In this document: positions 18,238-30,966 of the stretch, piece by piece
Layout of the letters: every line of letters starts with the position of its first letter
Position numbering within the stretch: the stretch's first letter is position 1
Source: Sitta carolinensis
Lineage: Eukaryota; Chordata; Aves; Passeriformes; Sittidae
NCBI GenBank assembly: GCA_032173965.1
Contig: CM063309.1
Span: 2,737,564-2,801,563, forward strand
DNA: 64,000 bases
Direction: 5' to 3'
Translations under genes and position numbers: made by a program
The notes under the pieces: generated by a model
The model's database searches: none
Seen by the model: the letters and a program-made list of their open reading frames with translations, nothing else
What the model was told of the DNA's origin: nothing

Positions 18238-20902
18238 TCAGGTGAGCAGCAGCAGGTACTCCTTGAGGCAGGCGGGCAGCGGCAGCTGCTGCACGGCCTG
18301 GGGCAGGAAGCGCAGGCCGAGCGAGCGGCGCACGGCGTAGCGCGACAGCGCCTGCAGCGTGCCCGGCGCCGAGCACAGCAGCGTCAGCCGCTGGCACAGC
18401 TGCGGGTCCCGCGCCACCTCCCAGGGCAGGCTCCCGTTCTTGCGCAGCTCGAAGTGTCCCGTGGCTCTGTGGAGCAAATCCAGGCAGGAATCCTCGCGCT
18501 CCGTGCCCAGGCCCCGCACCAGCAGCGCCACCAGGCGCGAGATGGGGCTCTGGCCCTTCAGGTTGACCACGCGCACCTCGGCGCCGAAGTCCAGCAGGAC
18601 GCTGACGCTCTCCAGGTTGCCCTTCATGGCCGCCCAGCTCAGGGGGTGTGTCGTCGTTGTAGTCCAGGGCGTTGACCAGGGCGCCGTTGGCCAGCAGGGC
18701 CCGCACGCACTCGGCGTTGTTCTTGAAGGCCGCCCAGTGCAGAGGCGTGTCCTTGTTGCCGTCCAGAGCGTTGGGGTTGGCTCCGTACTCCAGCAAAATC
18801 TCCACGCAGGTTTCGTCTTTCTCCGCCGCGTAGTGAAGGGCTGTGCGGTTGTAGCCGTCCAGGGCGTTCACCTGGGGGGAAAAATAAAGGTCTGGGGATC
18901 AGGGAGCGGCCCCGGCTGGACCTGGAAGCGAGGGAACAGGCAAAGGTGCCAAATCCCAAACGCAGGGAAAAAAAACGAGCAAGGGTTTCTTCCTCAGCTG
19001 GATCCAGCAGACAGGGGAAAGTGGGATTAAAAAAATCCAGCGAATGTAGGGTTTAATTCTTCCTTCTCAGCCTCCTGAAATCGCAGTGCAAATACTTAGG
19101 TTTCAATCCTATCTCCTCACCTTTCCAAAATCTCAGCACATTTATGTTTTAGTTCTCCCTCCGCACCCTCCCCAACAGCTCAGCGCAAAAATTTAGGTTT
19201 CAATCTTTCCTCTGCTCCCAAAATCTCAGCCCAAAAACTCCCCCCTTGCTGGGACAATGAACCTTCCCGTGCCACTATGGGAGGGGACGCACACCCACAG
19301 AATATGCTGAGCTGGAAAAGACCGACAAAGATCGTCAAATCCAAGCCCTGAACAGGACACTCAAAAATCCCTCCCTGTTCTGGAAAAGTCCAAATCCCAG
19401 TCCCTAGAGCTTGTGACCCATGACACCTTGGGGGAAGAACTTTTCAGCAAAATCCAACTTAAACCCACCAGCTCTAACTCGCAGCTGTTTATCAGCTCCT
19501 TATGATTTCCCTGCCCTTTGGCTCAGTGTTTTCCACCTGTTTTCGGTTTTCCTAAGCTTTACCTCAGCTCCTTTTTGCAGCAGCAGCTCCACGCAGTCGG
19601 CATCAGCCACCATGCAGGCACAGTGCAGGGGTTTGAGGGTGCCATGCAGGCAGTTCACATCGGCGCCCTGGGGAGCACAGGAACCCTCCGGGTCAGGAAC
19701 TCCCCCACTTCCCATCCCTTCCGAAAGGGTTAATTCACACAAATCCCGGGGGTTTGCAGGAACGGCCTCGGGGTAAGCAAACCCCACCCTTCCCCTGCCC
19801 TTCCCATCCCTTCGAAAAGGCTTCATGAAGAGAAATCCCGTGGGTTCGCTCGCAAGGACGCTCCTGGTCTTAATCACGACTCCCGTTTGTGTTTCACCAA
19901 TTCACTGTCATCAAACGGTGGCGGGAGATCCCCCGGCCTCAGGGTCGGGAGGGGGATAGGAAAAGCCTGGAGTCTCTAAACCAACCGGAGATGCACCGAT
20001 CTTCCCCTCTCGGGACCAGAAAACCCCTCCGGGGAGTCCTCACGGAGGCTCCGCAGGGACCGGGACAGCTCGGCAAGTGCCCGTCAGAGGCACCCGGAGC
20101 CCGCGGGGGAGTCACGCAGGCGGCCCGGCCGCGGAAGGGTGGGATGCCCTGGCCGCGGAAGGGTGGGATGCCCCGGTCGCGGAAGGCTGGGATGCCCCGG
20201 TCGCGGAAGGGTGGGATGCCCCGGCCGCGGAAGGGTGGGATGTCCCGGCCGCGGAAGGCTGGGATGCCCCGGCCGCGGAAGGAGGGGATGCCCTGGCCGC
20301 GGAAGGGTGGATACCCTGGCCGCGGAAGGCTGGATGCCCGGCCGCGGAAGGGTGGGATACCCCGGCCGCGGAAGGCTGGGATGCCCCGGCCGCGGAAGGC
20401 TGGGATGTCCCGGTCGCGGAAGGCTGGGATGTCCCGGCCGCGGAAGGCTGGGATGTCCCGGCCGCGGAAGGCTGGGATGCCCCGGCCGCGGAAGGCTGGG
20501 ATGTCCCGGCCGCGGAAGGGTGGGATACCCGGCCCCGGAAGGCTGGGATGCCCCGGCCGCGGAAGGCTGGGATGCCCGGCCGCGGAAGGCTGGGATGCCC
20601 CGGCCGCGGAAGGCTGGGATACCCCGGCCGCGGAAGGGTGGGATGCCCCGGCCGCGGAAGGCTGGGATGCCCCGGCCGCGGAAGGGTGGGATTACCCCGG
20701 CCGCGGAAGGGTGGGATACCCGGCCGCGGAAGGCTGGGATACCCCGGCCGCGGAAGGGGGGGATGTCCCGGCCGCGGGGACTCACCCGGCCGATGAGATC
20801 CTCCACGTTGTCCCGGGGGAAGGAGCGGATGGCGGCGATGGTGCGGATAAGGCGCTCGGACAGCGAGTACTTGCTCTGGATGCTCTGCATGATGTACCAC
20901 AT
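18238..20902 (-). CDS. ASB8: ASB8, ankyrin repeat and SOCS box protein 8
   Basis: ASB proteins are substrate receptors of Cullin5-Elongin B/C ubiquitin ligases; ankyrin repeats bind the substrate and the SOCS box binds Elongin. There are three coding exons: 20786-20902 (MWYIMQSIQSKYS, SFPRDNVEDLIGR), 19563-19667 (GADVNCLHGTLKPLHCACM) and 18238-18871. The last holds ankyrin repeats (VNALDGYNRTALHYAAEKDE, ANPNALDG, TPLHWAAFKNNAECVRALL) and ends with the SOCS-box region (LQALSRYAVRRSLGLR, LPLPACLKEYLLLLT). A run of five rather than four Gs at 18642-18646 (plus strand) breaks the frame at DDTP|LSWAA; the downstream frame is fully conserved to the stop, so an assembly error is likelier than decay. 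Corrected length is 284 residues (human 288). I start at MWYIM; the human MSSS extension is not visible here. Confidence 0.95.
19285..19430 (-). mobile_element. CR1-like LINE fragment, reverse orientation
   Basis: The string CTGGAAAAGACCGACAAAGA followed by TCGTCAAATCCAAGCCC resembles the complement of the 3' end of avian CR1 elements (typically TTGGAAAAGACCT...AAGATCATC...AGTCCAACC). It sits in the ASB8 intron between exons 2 and 3, is short and diverged. Recognition is from memory of the family, not an alignment. Confidence 0.55.
20135..20775. repeat. CpG-rich 24-bp minisatellite in ASB8 intron 1
   Basis: About 27 units of CCGCGGAAGGCTGGGATG (or GGGTGGGAT) followed by CCCCGG or TCCCGG are repeated head to tail. 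The array ends about 10 bp from the ASB8 exon-1 donor. Every unit has a CCGCGG core with two CpGs, so the array extends the CpG island into the intron. Confidence 0.95.
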
Positions 20903-21480
20903 GGCGCGGGTCGCGCTGCGGCATCCCCGGCCGGGCCCCGCGCCGGACCCGGGGCGGGGCGGGGGGAGCGGCCCGGGCCGGGCTGAGCCGCAGCAAGGTC
21001 CGGAGGTGGAGCCGAGGCTGTTCCGGAGGAACCCGGAGCGGCTCCGGGGCGGTTCCGGGGCCCCGGGGCGGTTCTGGGGGCGCCGGGCCGATCCCGGACC
21101 GTTCCCGGAGCAGCGGCGACCGCCGGCCAAGCGGGACGCGGAAACGCCGCGGAACGGAAGTGGCGTCAGAGCGCCCCGCCCTCCCCGCCACCAATCGGCT
21201 GCGGCGCCGCCGCCGCTCCCGCCCCCTCCATGCCTTTGCGCCAATCCCCAGCACCGTCCGCCCCCCAGGCCACGCCCCCTAACGGATTCCCACCAATCCG
21301 CGCCTCCCCGGTATCACGAGCGCGCTCCAGAGCCCCCCCCCCCGATTTTCCCCATTTCCCCCCAAACCTCGCTTTCTTTAGACCACGCCCACACCGAGCC
21401 TCCAACCAATAGGAACGCAGCACCAGCAACACCCTGGGAACGTAACGGCGGAGGCCACGCCCCCTCCCCGGCCCCACAGA
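20903..21480 (-). promoter_or_regulatory. ASB8 promoter, CpG island with CCAAT boxes
   Basis: Upstream of the ASB8 ATG is a GC-rich island (20920-21180), then a stretch with four CCAAT strings on the plus strand: CACCAATCGG near 21190, GCCAATCCCC near 21240, CACCAATCCG near 21293 and ACCAATAGG near 21404. Such NF-Y sites are typical of TATA-less promoters. Exact start sites cannot be seen. No gene was seen up to 21690. Confidence 0.5.
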
Positions 21481-21689
21481 CGGCCCCGGAATCGGCGCCT
21501 CGTCTTTTATTCATTTTAACTTCTCCCGCTCCCGGACAGCGCCGCTCCCGTCAGCAGCCTCCGATCCCTCCAGAGGGGCCCCTTTGTCCTCTACGGCCGC
21601 GGGTTGGGGTCCCACCGGGAGCGCCCGCCGCTCGCCAGGCGCAGAGCAGAGCCCTGAATAAACCAGGAGGGTCGCGGCTGCCGAATCTC

Positions 21690-22420
21690 GGGGAGTGGGG
21701 ACCGAATCCTGGGCTGGATGCTGAATCTCGGGGAGTGGGACGAATCCTGGGCTGGCTGCCGAATCGGGATGGGGACCGAATCCTGGGCTGGATGCTGAAT
21801 CTCGGGAGTGGGGACCGAATCCTGGGCTGGATGCTGAATCTCGGGGAGTGGGGACCGAATCCTGGGCTGGCTGCCGAATCTCGGGAGTGGGGACCGAATC
21901 CTGGGCTGGCTGCCGAATCTCGGGGAGTGGGACCGAATCCTGGGCTGGATGCCGAATCTCGGGGAGTGGGGACCGAATCCTGGGCTGGCTGCCGAATCTC
22001 GGGGAGTGGGGACCGAATCCTGGCTGGATGCCGAATCTCGGGGAGTGGGGACCGAATCCTGGGCTGGATGCCGAATCTCGGGAGTGGGGACCGAATTCTG
22101 GGCTGGCTGCCGAATCTCGGGGAGTGGGGACCGAATCTGGGCTGGATGCCGAATCTCGGGAGTGGGGACCGAATCCTGGCTGGATGCCGAATCTCGGGGA
22201 GTGGGACCGAATTCTGGGCTGGCTGCCGAATCTCGGGAGTGGGGACCGAATCCTGGGCTGGATGCTGAATCTCGGGGAGTGGGGACCGAATCCTGGCTGG
22301 ATGCTGAATCTCGGGAGTGGTACCGAATTCTGGGCTGGATGCCGAATCTCGGGATGGGTACCGAATTCTGGCTGGATGCCGAATCTCGGGGAGTGGGGAC
22401 CGAATTCTGGGGGGGGCTTG
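21690..22420. repeat. Minisatellite of about 40 bp (CCGAATCTCGGGGAGTGGGG)
   Basis: About 17 units combine CTGGATGCCGAATCTCGGGG or CTGGCTGCCGAATCTCGGG with AGTGGGGACCGAATCCTGG. Copies differ mainly by single-base G-run and GG/G length changes, which flip the reading frame and give several overlapping artefactual ORFs. Confidence 0.95.
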
Positions 22421-22539
22421 GCTGCCGAGGCGGCGTGGGTGCTGAATTTGGGGAGCAGCTCCTGAGTGGGGAGGGTTTCTCTCGATTTAGGTGGGATAAG
22501 GGAGGAGCGGCGGTGGAGCTGGGGCTCTCCCAGTGCTCC

Positions 22540-22885
22540 CAGTAACACCGAGCACCCCTCCTGTGCCCCCCCCCAGTGCTCCCAGGAACCCAAATTCTCT
22601 CCCAGGAACCGGCCCACCCTTCCAGTCCCTCCCAGGAACGCCCTCCCGGTGCCCCCAGGTCCCTCCTGGTGCTCCCCGTGTTCGATCCCAGTCCCTCCCA
22701 GTTCATTCCAGCCCCCTCAGAACGCCCCTCCCGGTTTATCCCAGTGCCCCCAGTCCCCTCCCAGTGCCCCCAGGTCCCTCCCCAATGTTCGATCCCAGTC
22801 CCTCCCAGTTCATTCCAGCCCCCTCAGAACGCCCTCCCGGTTTATCCCAGTGCCCCAGTCCCCTCCCAGTGCCCCAGTACCTGCC
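22540..22885. repeat. C-rich CCCTCCCAGT repeats with a ~105-bp duplication
   Basis: Loose repeats of CCCAGTCCCTCCCAGT include a longer duplicated block: the segment starting GTTCGATCCCAGTCCCTCCC near 22680 recurs near 22788 and both continue through CATTCCAGCCCCCTCAGAAC and CGGTTTATCCCAGTG. No gene was recognised. Confidence 0.8.
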
Positions 22886-22934
22886 CCTCGCTCGTCCAGC
22901 CGGGGGGTGCGCTAAGGGAGGAAAGGGGCGTTAG

Positions 22935-23305
22935 GGGGATTTGAGGTCACCCCATAGATCGGGGTTAGGGGGATTGAGGTCACCCCATAGATCGGGGTTA
23001 GGGGGATTTGAGGTCACCCCATAGATCGGGGTTAGGGGGGATTTAAGGTCACCCCATAGATCGGGGTTAGGGGGGATTTAAGGTCACCCCATAGATCGGG
23101 GTTAGGGGGGATTTAAGGTCACCCATAGATCGGGGTTAGGGGGGATTTGAGGTCACCCCATAGATCGGGTTAGGGGGGATTTAAGGTCACCCCATAGATC
23201 GGGGTTAGGGGGATTTGAGGTCACCCATAGATCGGCGTTAGGGGGGATTTGAGGTCACCCCATAGATCGGCGTTAGGGGGGATTTGAGGTCACCCCATAG
23301 ATCGG
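22935..23305. repeat. Minisatellite of about 37-40 bp with a TTAGGGG core
   Basis: About ten units of GAGGTCACCCCATAGATCGG followed by GGTTAGGGGGGATTT. Later copies carry GGCGTTAGGGG instead. It is adjacent to the 3' end of RNF212B. Confidence 0.92.
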
Positions 23306-23732
23306 GTCAGTGCCGAGGGGCTTCTCTGGGATGGCTCGGGGTCCTGCAGGGGGGTTGGGGAGTTCTGGGCTCCTTCGGGGGGTTTTGGGGTCCCTATGGG
23401 GAGAGATCGGGGTTTGGGGTCCTGGGTTTTTGGGGTCTCTGTGGGGAGAGAGAAGGGGGTTTGGGGTCCGTCCTTAGAGATAAGGAAGGGGCGGGGCTTG
23501 GCGCTGAAAGGCGGGGCTTGGGACATTATTTTGGGGTGAATCCTGTAGGATTTGGGGTCGCTCACCCATGCTGGAGGCCAGGGAGGTCCCCGAATCTCTG
23601 TAGGCTCGGCCGGCCTGTGGGGGTCGTGCAAAGCATTTACAGCAGTGCCCCGATTTTGGGATGGCCCCCATTTGGGGTGAGGTCTCACCTGCCATCGTGG
23701 GGTGCTGCGGGACCAGGGGGGCTCGAGTGGGG

Positions 23733-25410
23733 TCAAGCGGCTGCAAAAGAGGGGTGGGAGGTTTGGGGGACACCCCCTGTGCAACTGGGGGACCCCCACC
23801 CCAAATTTAGGATTCCTCCCCCTTACCTGACGACTTGGCTGCTGAGCTGCCAGCGGGGCTGGGAGTGGCTGGGGGACAGAAAATTTAGGGAGACCCCTAT
23901 GAACAAGGAGGGGATGGAGGGGTGTGGAAGACCCCCTTAAAAATTTGGGGGGGCCCTTACCTGACTCTGTGGGGGAGGGACGGGGGGTGCTGCTGCTGCT
24001 GCTCCAGCGCCAACCCGGGGAGAGCTGTGGGGAAATTTGGAGGGCAGTTCTTTGGGGGGAGGAAGTCTGGGGGGACAGTTTGGGGGTGAGGGAAGGAGCA
24101 GGGGGATTTGGGGGCCACCTGCATGCGGTGCAGCTCTGCATTCTCCTGGCGAAGTGACTCCAGCTCCCTGGGAAAGGGGAGAATTTAATGGGGGGTGGGA
24201 GTTCCCCCCATTTGGGGTGAAGGTCCCCCCCCACAGGGCAGCTGAGGGGGCAGAGCAAAAGGGGTGGAAGCTCACCAAGATGGTTGTGAGTGGCAGAACG
24301 TGCTGTAACCAACGTGGCAGCCAAGGAGGGGGGTAAGACCCTCCCAAGAAAGCGTTGAGAAGGATGAGGACTCACCAAGATGTTGACCAAGGAGTGCCAC
24401 CGTACCCACGTGCCCAGAGGAGCCCAAGACGGAGCTGTGGACCCCCAACCACGGCGTCCCCCTCACCTCCTCCTCTCCCCCAGCTCCTCCCTGGTCTTGT
24501 CCAGCTCTGCCTGCGCCCGTCGAGCTCTGTCCTGGTGCGCATCCAGCAGCAACTGCGCCTGTCCCATTTGGAACTGCCACGCCTGGGGAGTCGTGTGCGG
24601 GTGCCACTGCTCACTGCCTTGCGCCCCTGGGGCGTGCGGGGCTGGGGACAGCGCGGGGACATCGCCCCTGTCCCCTGCGTCCTCACCTGCGCGATGCGGG
24701 CGAGGCGCTCGATGGCAACAGCTGTGGGGCTCTTGAAGAAAACCTTCTCCTCTGGACGCATCTGTGGGGCACGGGGGCATCAGGAGGGTGAGAGGAAGGA
24801 GGGGAAAAGGGTGGGAAGGGGCGAGGGGACATGGGGCATGACACGGCGAGCACTGGCCTGCTGGGACACGAGCATGTAGCGGCAAGCGGTGCCACAGATA
24901 GGGCAGGGACCTGTGGGAGGGCAAGAAAAAAGTGAGAAAAGTGAGGGAAAAATATGCCCAAAAGTTCCAAAAATGGCGTTCCTTGAGGGAAACGGACCAT
25001 TTTCCCACTTTTTAGGGTTTTAAATTGAGGCAGGATCCTCCATTTCCACAATGCTACGGGTTTAAATCGAGGGAAAATCCTCCTTTTTCCATTATCGGAA
25101 AGGTAGACATTGAGGGGAAACCCTCTTTTCCCTACATTTTAGGGGTTTAAATAGAGCACAAAGCCCATTTTATTTGCTTGAGTTGAGGTGACCCCTCCTT
25201 CCCCCCTCACTTTAAGGGGTTGAATTGAAGAAAACTCCCCCCCTTTCTCAGCATTTTAAGGGGCTCAAACTGGGGGTTTTCCTCAAACTCACCCGAGCCC
25301 CCACAGCCCTGGCAGAGGATGTGGCCACAGGTGGTGACGGCGAAGCGGGCGCCGTCCTGGCGGAAGCAGCGATTGCAGTGGAACCAGTCCATGGCCGGCG
25401 CCTCCTCCAT
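23733..25410 (-). CDS. RNF212B: RNF212B, RING-type meiotic crossover factor
   Basis: RNF212B belongs to the Zip3/HEI10/RNF212 family of RING proteins that act at meiotic recombination sites and promote crossovers. The start is ATG 25408-25410 ([12 protein letters not shown]) or 25390-25392 ([10 protein letters not shown]). Exons: 25293-25392, 24858-24910 ([12 protein letters not shown]), 24687-24761 ([14 protein letters not shown]), 24477-24592 (coiled-coil part, [13 protein letters not shown]), 24119-24167 ([16 protein letters not shown]), 23961-24024 (Ser-rich, [11 protein letters not shown]), 23827-23868 and a last piece from 23740. The RING has [14 protein letters not shown] and CPIC pairs. 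Exon 2 needs a GC donor (CAGCAG|GCCAGT). Following phase gives a TGA at 23733-23735 and about 168 residues, much shorter than human (about 300). Another spliced piece near 23560-23620 (GRAYRDSGTSLASSM) may belong to it if the 3' phase is wrong. Confidence 0.85.
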
Positions 25411-25424
25411 ACTGTGAGCCCGGG

Positions 25425-26430
25425 AGGGAATGAGGGGCAAAGGGGAAGGGAAAATGTGGGGAAAGGTGAGAGAAGAAAGGGACGGAGGAGTGAGGGGAAA
25501 AGGGCGGGAAGCGTGAGGGGAAAGGGCGGAAGTGTGAGGGGAAAGGGTGGGAAACGTGAGGGGAAAAGGGCTGGAAGGTGAGGGGAAAAGGGTGGAAAGT
25601 GGGGGGGAAAAGGGCGGAAGTGTGAGGGGAAAAGGGTGGGAAACGTGAGGGGAAAAGGGCTGGAAGTGTGAGGGGAAAGGGCTGGAAGTGTGAGGAAAAG
25701 GGCTGGAAGTGTGAGGGGAAAAGGGCTGGAAGTGTGAGGGGAAAAGGGCGGGAAACGTGAGGGGAAAAGGGCGGGAAACGTGAGGGGAAAAGGGCGGGAA
25801 GCGTGAGGGGAAAAGGGCTGGAAGCGTGAGGGGAAAAGGGCTGGAAGCTGTGAGGGGAAAAGGGCGGGAAGTGTGAGGGGAAAAGGGTGGGAAACGTGAG
25901 GGGAAAAGGGCTGGAAGCGTGAGGAAGAAAGGGCTGGAAGCGTGAGGGGAAAAGGGCTGGAAGTGTGAGGGGAAAAGGGTGGGAAACGTGAGGGAAAAGG
26001 GCTAGAAGCGTGAGGAAGAAAGGGCTGGAAGCTGTGAGGGAAAAAGTGTGGGAAACGTGAGGGGAAAAGGGCTGGAAGTGTGAGAGGAAAAGGGCTGGGA
26101 AGTGTGAGGGGAAAAGGCAGGAAATGTGAGGGGAAAAGGGCTGGAAATGTGAGGGGAAAAGGGCGGGAAACGTGACAGGAAAAGGGCGGAAATGTGAGGG
26201 GAGAAAGGGCTGGAAGTGTGAGGGAAAAGGGCTGGAAGTGTGAGGGGTAAAGGCAGGAAATGTAGGGACAGGAAGGGCTGCGAATGTGAAGAAAAGGGCT
26301 GGAAGTGTGAGGGGAAAAGGGCTGGAAATGTGAGGGGAAAAGGGCGGGAAATGTGAGGGGAAAAGGGCTGTAAGTGTGAGGGGAAAAGGGCTGGAAGTGT
26401 GTGGAAGAAAGGGCTGGAAGCGTGAGTGGG
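25425..26430. repeat. 20-22 bp minisatellite (GTGAGGGGAAAAGGGCTGGAA), 1 kb
   Basis: About 48 units built of GTGAGGGGAAAAGGG plus CTGGAA, CGGGAA or TGGGAA sit directly upstream of the RNF212B start codon, so they occupy its promoter or 5' UTR. The plus strand is almost pure purine. Long minus-strand frames ([11 protein letters not shown] type) are repeat artefacts. Confidence 0.95.
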
Positions 26431-26689
26431 CTCCAGGATGGGAATCCGGGGACTCAGGCACACGGATCTGCCGATGCCATCAATAAAACATCCCCAATAA
26501 ATCATCCCTTGTTCCCACCGTGGGGATTTGGGTGACATGGTCCCACTGTGAGATTTTGGGGTCACCCCCCGCAATCCCAGTGTGGCCACGTGGAGTTTGT
26601 CCCATCCTCCAGGAACCTGTGCCTGCGGTGGGGGAAGGAGATGGGGGCCCCCTGCTCGCACCCCAGCACCCCCAAACCCTCCTGGAGCC

Positions 26690-27300
26690 GTGGGGTGCAG
26701 AAGGAGAACCCCAAAACCGCGATCCTGGAATCTCATGAACCCCTGGCCTTGTTGTGTAATTCCAACAATCCCGAATGCTTGCGCAGGAAAAGCACCTCCA
26801 GGATATTGAGGGGACCAGAGATTTTAGGTGGAGCAGGGGGAGCACCCTAAAACCCCGATCCTGCTATTTCATGCTCTCAGAATCCGCAAATCCTCCTAAA
26901 TCCTTGACCGTGTTGCATAATTCCAACGGTTTTTTAATTCTAGGGATGGGGTGGGGGGGGAGCTGCACCGCCCCAGGCTCCCGTCGGGAGAACCTCGGGA
27001 GGCACAGGGGCCACCCCGAACCCCGATCCCGCTATCCCGGCATCCCGCGATCCCTCACGGTGGAATTCCAGCCATTTCTGATTCCTGGGGCCGGGCGGGC
27101 AGGAACCGCCCCAGTAAAATCCTTCGGGGGGGGTGGGGGGTGGGAATCCATCAGGAATGTGGGGGTCCGGGGGACACCCCGAAGCCCCGACCCCGCCGTT
27201 CCCGGGATCCCTGGATGCCGCTGCCGAGCCCGCCGCCCTCGTTGCGTAATTCCAACCATTTTTAATTCCCGGCGGGGCAGGAAACGCGTCGCTGCCGTTA
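26690..27300. repeat. Four diverged copies of a ~150-180 bp element
   Basis: A block with the order CCCCGATCC(C/T)GCTAT, a CATGA/CATCC motif, then GT(T/G)G(T/C)(G/A)TAATTCCAAC and TTTTTAATTC or variants recurs near 26705-26770, 26853-26935, 27015-27085 and 27185-27270, each followed by a G-rich stretch. The element is not one I recognise. It lies between the RNF212B repeat and the CpG island of the zinc-finger gene. Confidence 0.65.
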
Positions 27301-27599
27301 CACAAAGCAGGAAGGGGGGGGGGGGGGAGAAGTTTGGGGGGCCCCCTGTCCTCAGCGCCCCCAAACCCACCCTGTCCATCCCACCCCGATCGATTTCCCG
27401 CCGGGAGAACGCCCCCCGCCCCTTCCCCAAAAAAACCGAACCCCAGGAATTCGGGCAATTCCCCCCGACTCACAGCCGGGCGGGACGGGAGCGCTCCTGC
27501 TGGGACCCGCCCTTTCCCCCCCCCCCCCCTTTTGGGGGCTCCCCCCGCCCAAATTCCCGTTTTTCCGAGGTTTCCCCCCCGCTCTTCCCAGCGCTTTTC

Positions 27600-27778
27600 C
27601 CCCGCTTTTTTCCCAGTGGCGCATCCGGCGGGGAATGGGATGACGGGACCTTCCTGTTCCCGGCCCCGCGCCCGCCTCGCGCCCGGGGGACGCCCCCGCC
27701 GCCGACCCCCCGCGCCCCCGAGCCCGCCGGGACCCCCGGAGCCGCCCCCGGCCCCTCCCGCGCCGCCGAGCCGCCGCC
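27600..27778 (+). promoter_or_regulatory. CpG island and putative first exon of the zinc-finger gene
   Basis: A CpG-dense stretch ends in CCGCCGCC|GTGAGTCGG, an excellent donor with GT at 27779. A plus-strand transcript starting here would splice to the exon at 28553-28609 and then to 29129. The exon would be mostly untranslated. The start site is not visible. Confidence 0.45.
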
Positions 27779-28552
27779 GTGAGTCGGGGGGCGCGGGGGG
27801 CGGCGGGGAAACGCCGTTTTGGGGGGCAAGGGGAGGGGAAAGAGCGGAGACCTCACCCCGCAAAACAAACAATTGGAGCAGGAGACACCCCCCCCCTCCA
27901 ACTGGGGGTACCCAGGGGATGGGGGGGAACGATGGATTGGAGCCGGGGGAGGGGGCGGTGGGAAGGAGGCGCCGTTTTTAGGATCGGAAATGATGGAAAA
28001 AGGAGAGCGGGGAACACTCTTCCCCCCCCCCCAAATTTAGAAGACCACTCCCCGATTTGGATTACCCCCCCCCCCGGTCTTGGATTTGGGAGGGGGGAGG
28101 TGATGACAGGGGAGCGGCAATGGAAGGGGAGGGGGGGAGATGCCGTTTTTAGGTTTGGAAAAGAGGGAAAAAGGAGCACGGGGACCCCCTCTGAAATATT
28201 TGGGAGACCTCCCAAAAAATTTGGGGTACCCCCATGATGGATTTGGAGGGGGGGGGGTCTGTGGATGAACCGTTTTGGGACAGGGGCAGGAGAGTGGGGA
28301 CCCCTCAAAAAAACAAGGGAGTCCCCCCAATGTTGGATTTGGGGATGAATTTTGGGAAAGGTTCCTGGGCCTCCATGGTTCTTTGGAACCCCTTCCCAAA
28401 ATTAAAGGGAAGGGGGGAGCAAAATGGGGGAACTGGGGTCAATTTGGGGGGACCCTGTGTGATTTGGGGGGCCCCGGGTGATTTGGGGGGCACTCAGTGA
28501 CTTTGTGATCTCCCCCATCTGTGTCCCTCCATTTCCCCCTCCCCTGGCACAG

Positions 28553-28609
28553 ATTTTGGGTGCTGAGTCCAGAGCAGCTGCAGGACCCCCCGAGACCACC
28601 AAAGAGCAG
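28553..28609 (+). other. Putative 5' exon of the zinc-finger gene
   Basis: A 57-bp segment is bounded by CCCTGGCACAG and CAG|GTGGGA. If spliced to 29129 it stays open in frame with the ATG at 29145 (it would read SPEQLQDPPRPPK before SSPPGAP-MEQDE), so the protein could begin further upstream. If not translated it is 5' UTR. Confidence 0.45.
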
Positions 28610-28614
28610 GTGGG

Positions 28615-29000
28615 AGGGGAACTGGGGAGTACAGGGTGGTTTGGGGGTGCACAGAGGGACTTGGGGGTCACACAGAAGGATTTGGGGGGACACAAGGGGA
28701 TTTTGGGGGGAACGGGGGTATTTGAGGGGACAAAGAGGGATTTGGGATCACATGGAGGAGTTCGAGGTTACACTGAGGGATTTGGGGGGACAGATTTTGG
28801 GGGGAACAGATGGATTGGGGAAGAGAGAGAGGGGTTTTTGGGGGGATGAGACTTGGGGGAGGGGGTGCATGCGGGGATTTGGGATTGCCCTGAAGGGTTT
28901 GGAGGGTAACACAGAAGGATTTGGGGGGTACAGAGAAACTGAGGGGGACAAAAAGGGATTTGGGGTCACAGAGAGGATTTGAGGGTCACACTGAGAAATT
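28615..29000. repeat. Degenerate GGGATTTGGGGGGACA repeat
   Basis: Units of about 20-25 bp, of the type GGGATTTGGGGTCACA or GGGATTTGGGGGGACAC, repeat about 15 times in the intron between 28609 and 29129. Confidence 0.75.
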
Positions 29001-29144
29001 TTGGGGGCACAGCAAGAACCAGGATGCAAACAATCCTTTGGAAATGGGGAGGATGTGTGGGTTTCTGCAGCTCGGGGGGAGGGTCCCGAGGGGTTTTGGG
29101 GTGCTCAGGGACCCCTTTGACACCGCAGCCCCCCAGGAGCCCCC

Positions 29145-30966
<1,822 letters not shown>

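Noticed and set aside
20077..22268. Long frames of up to 709 codons (GRGRLGCP and AEGWDAP types, then LGEWGPNPG types)
   Set aside because: Translations of two adjacent minisatellites flanking the ASB8 promoter, overlapping ASB8 exon 1 antisense.
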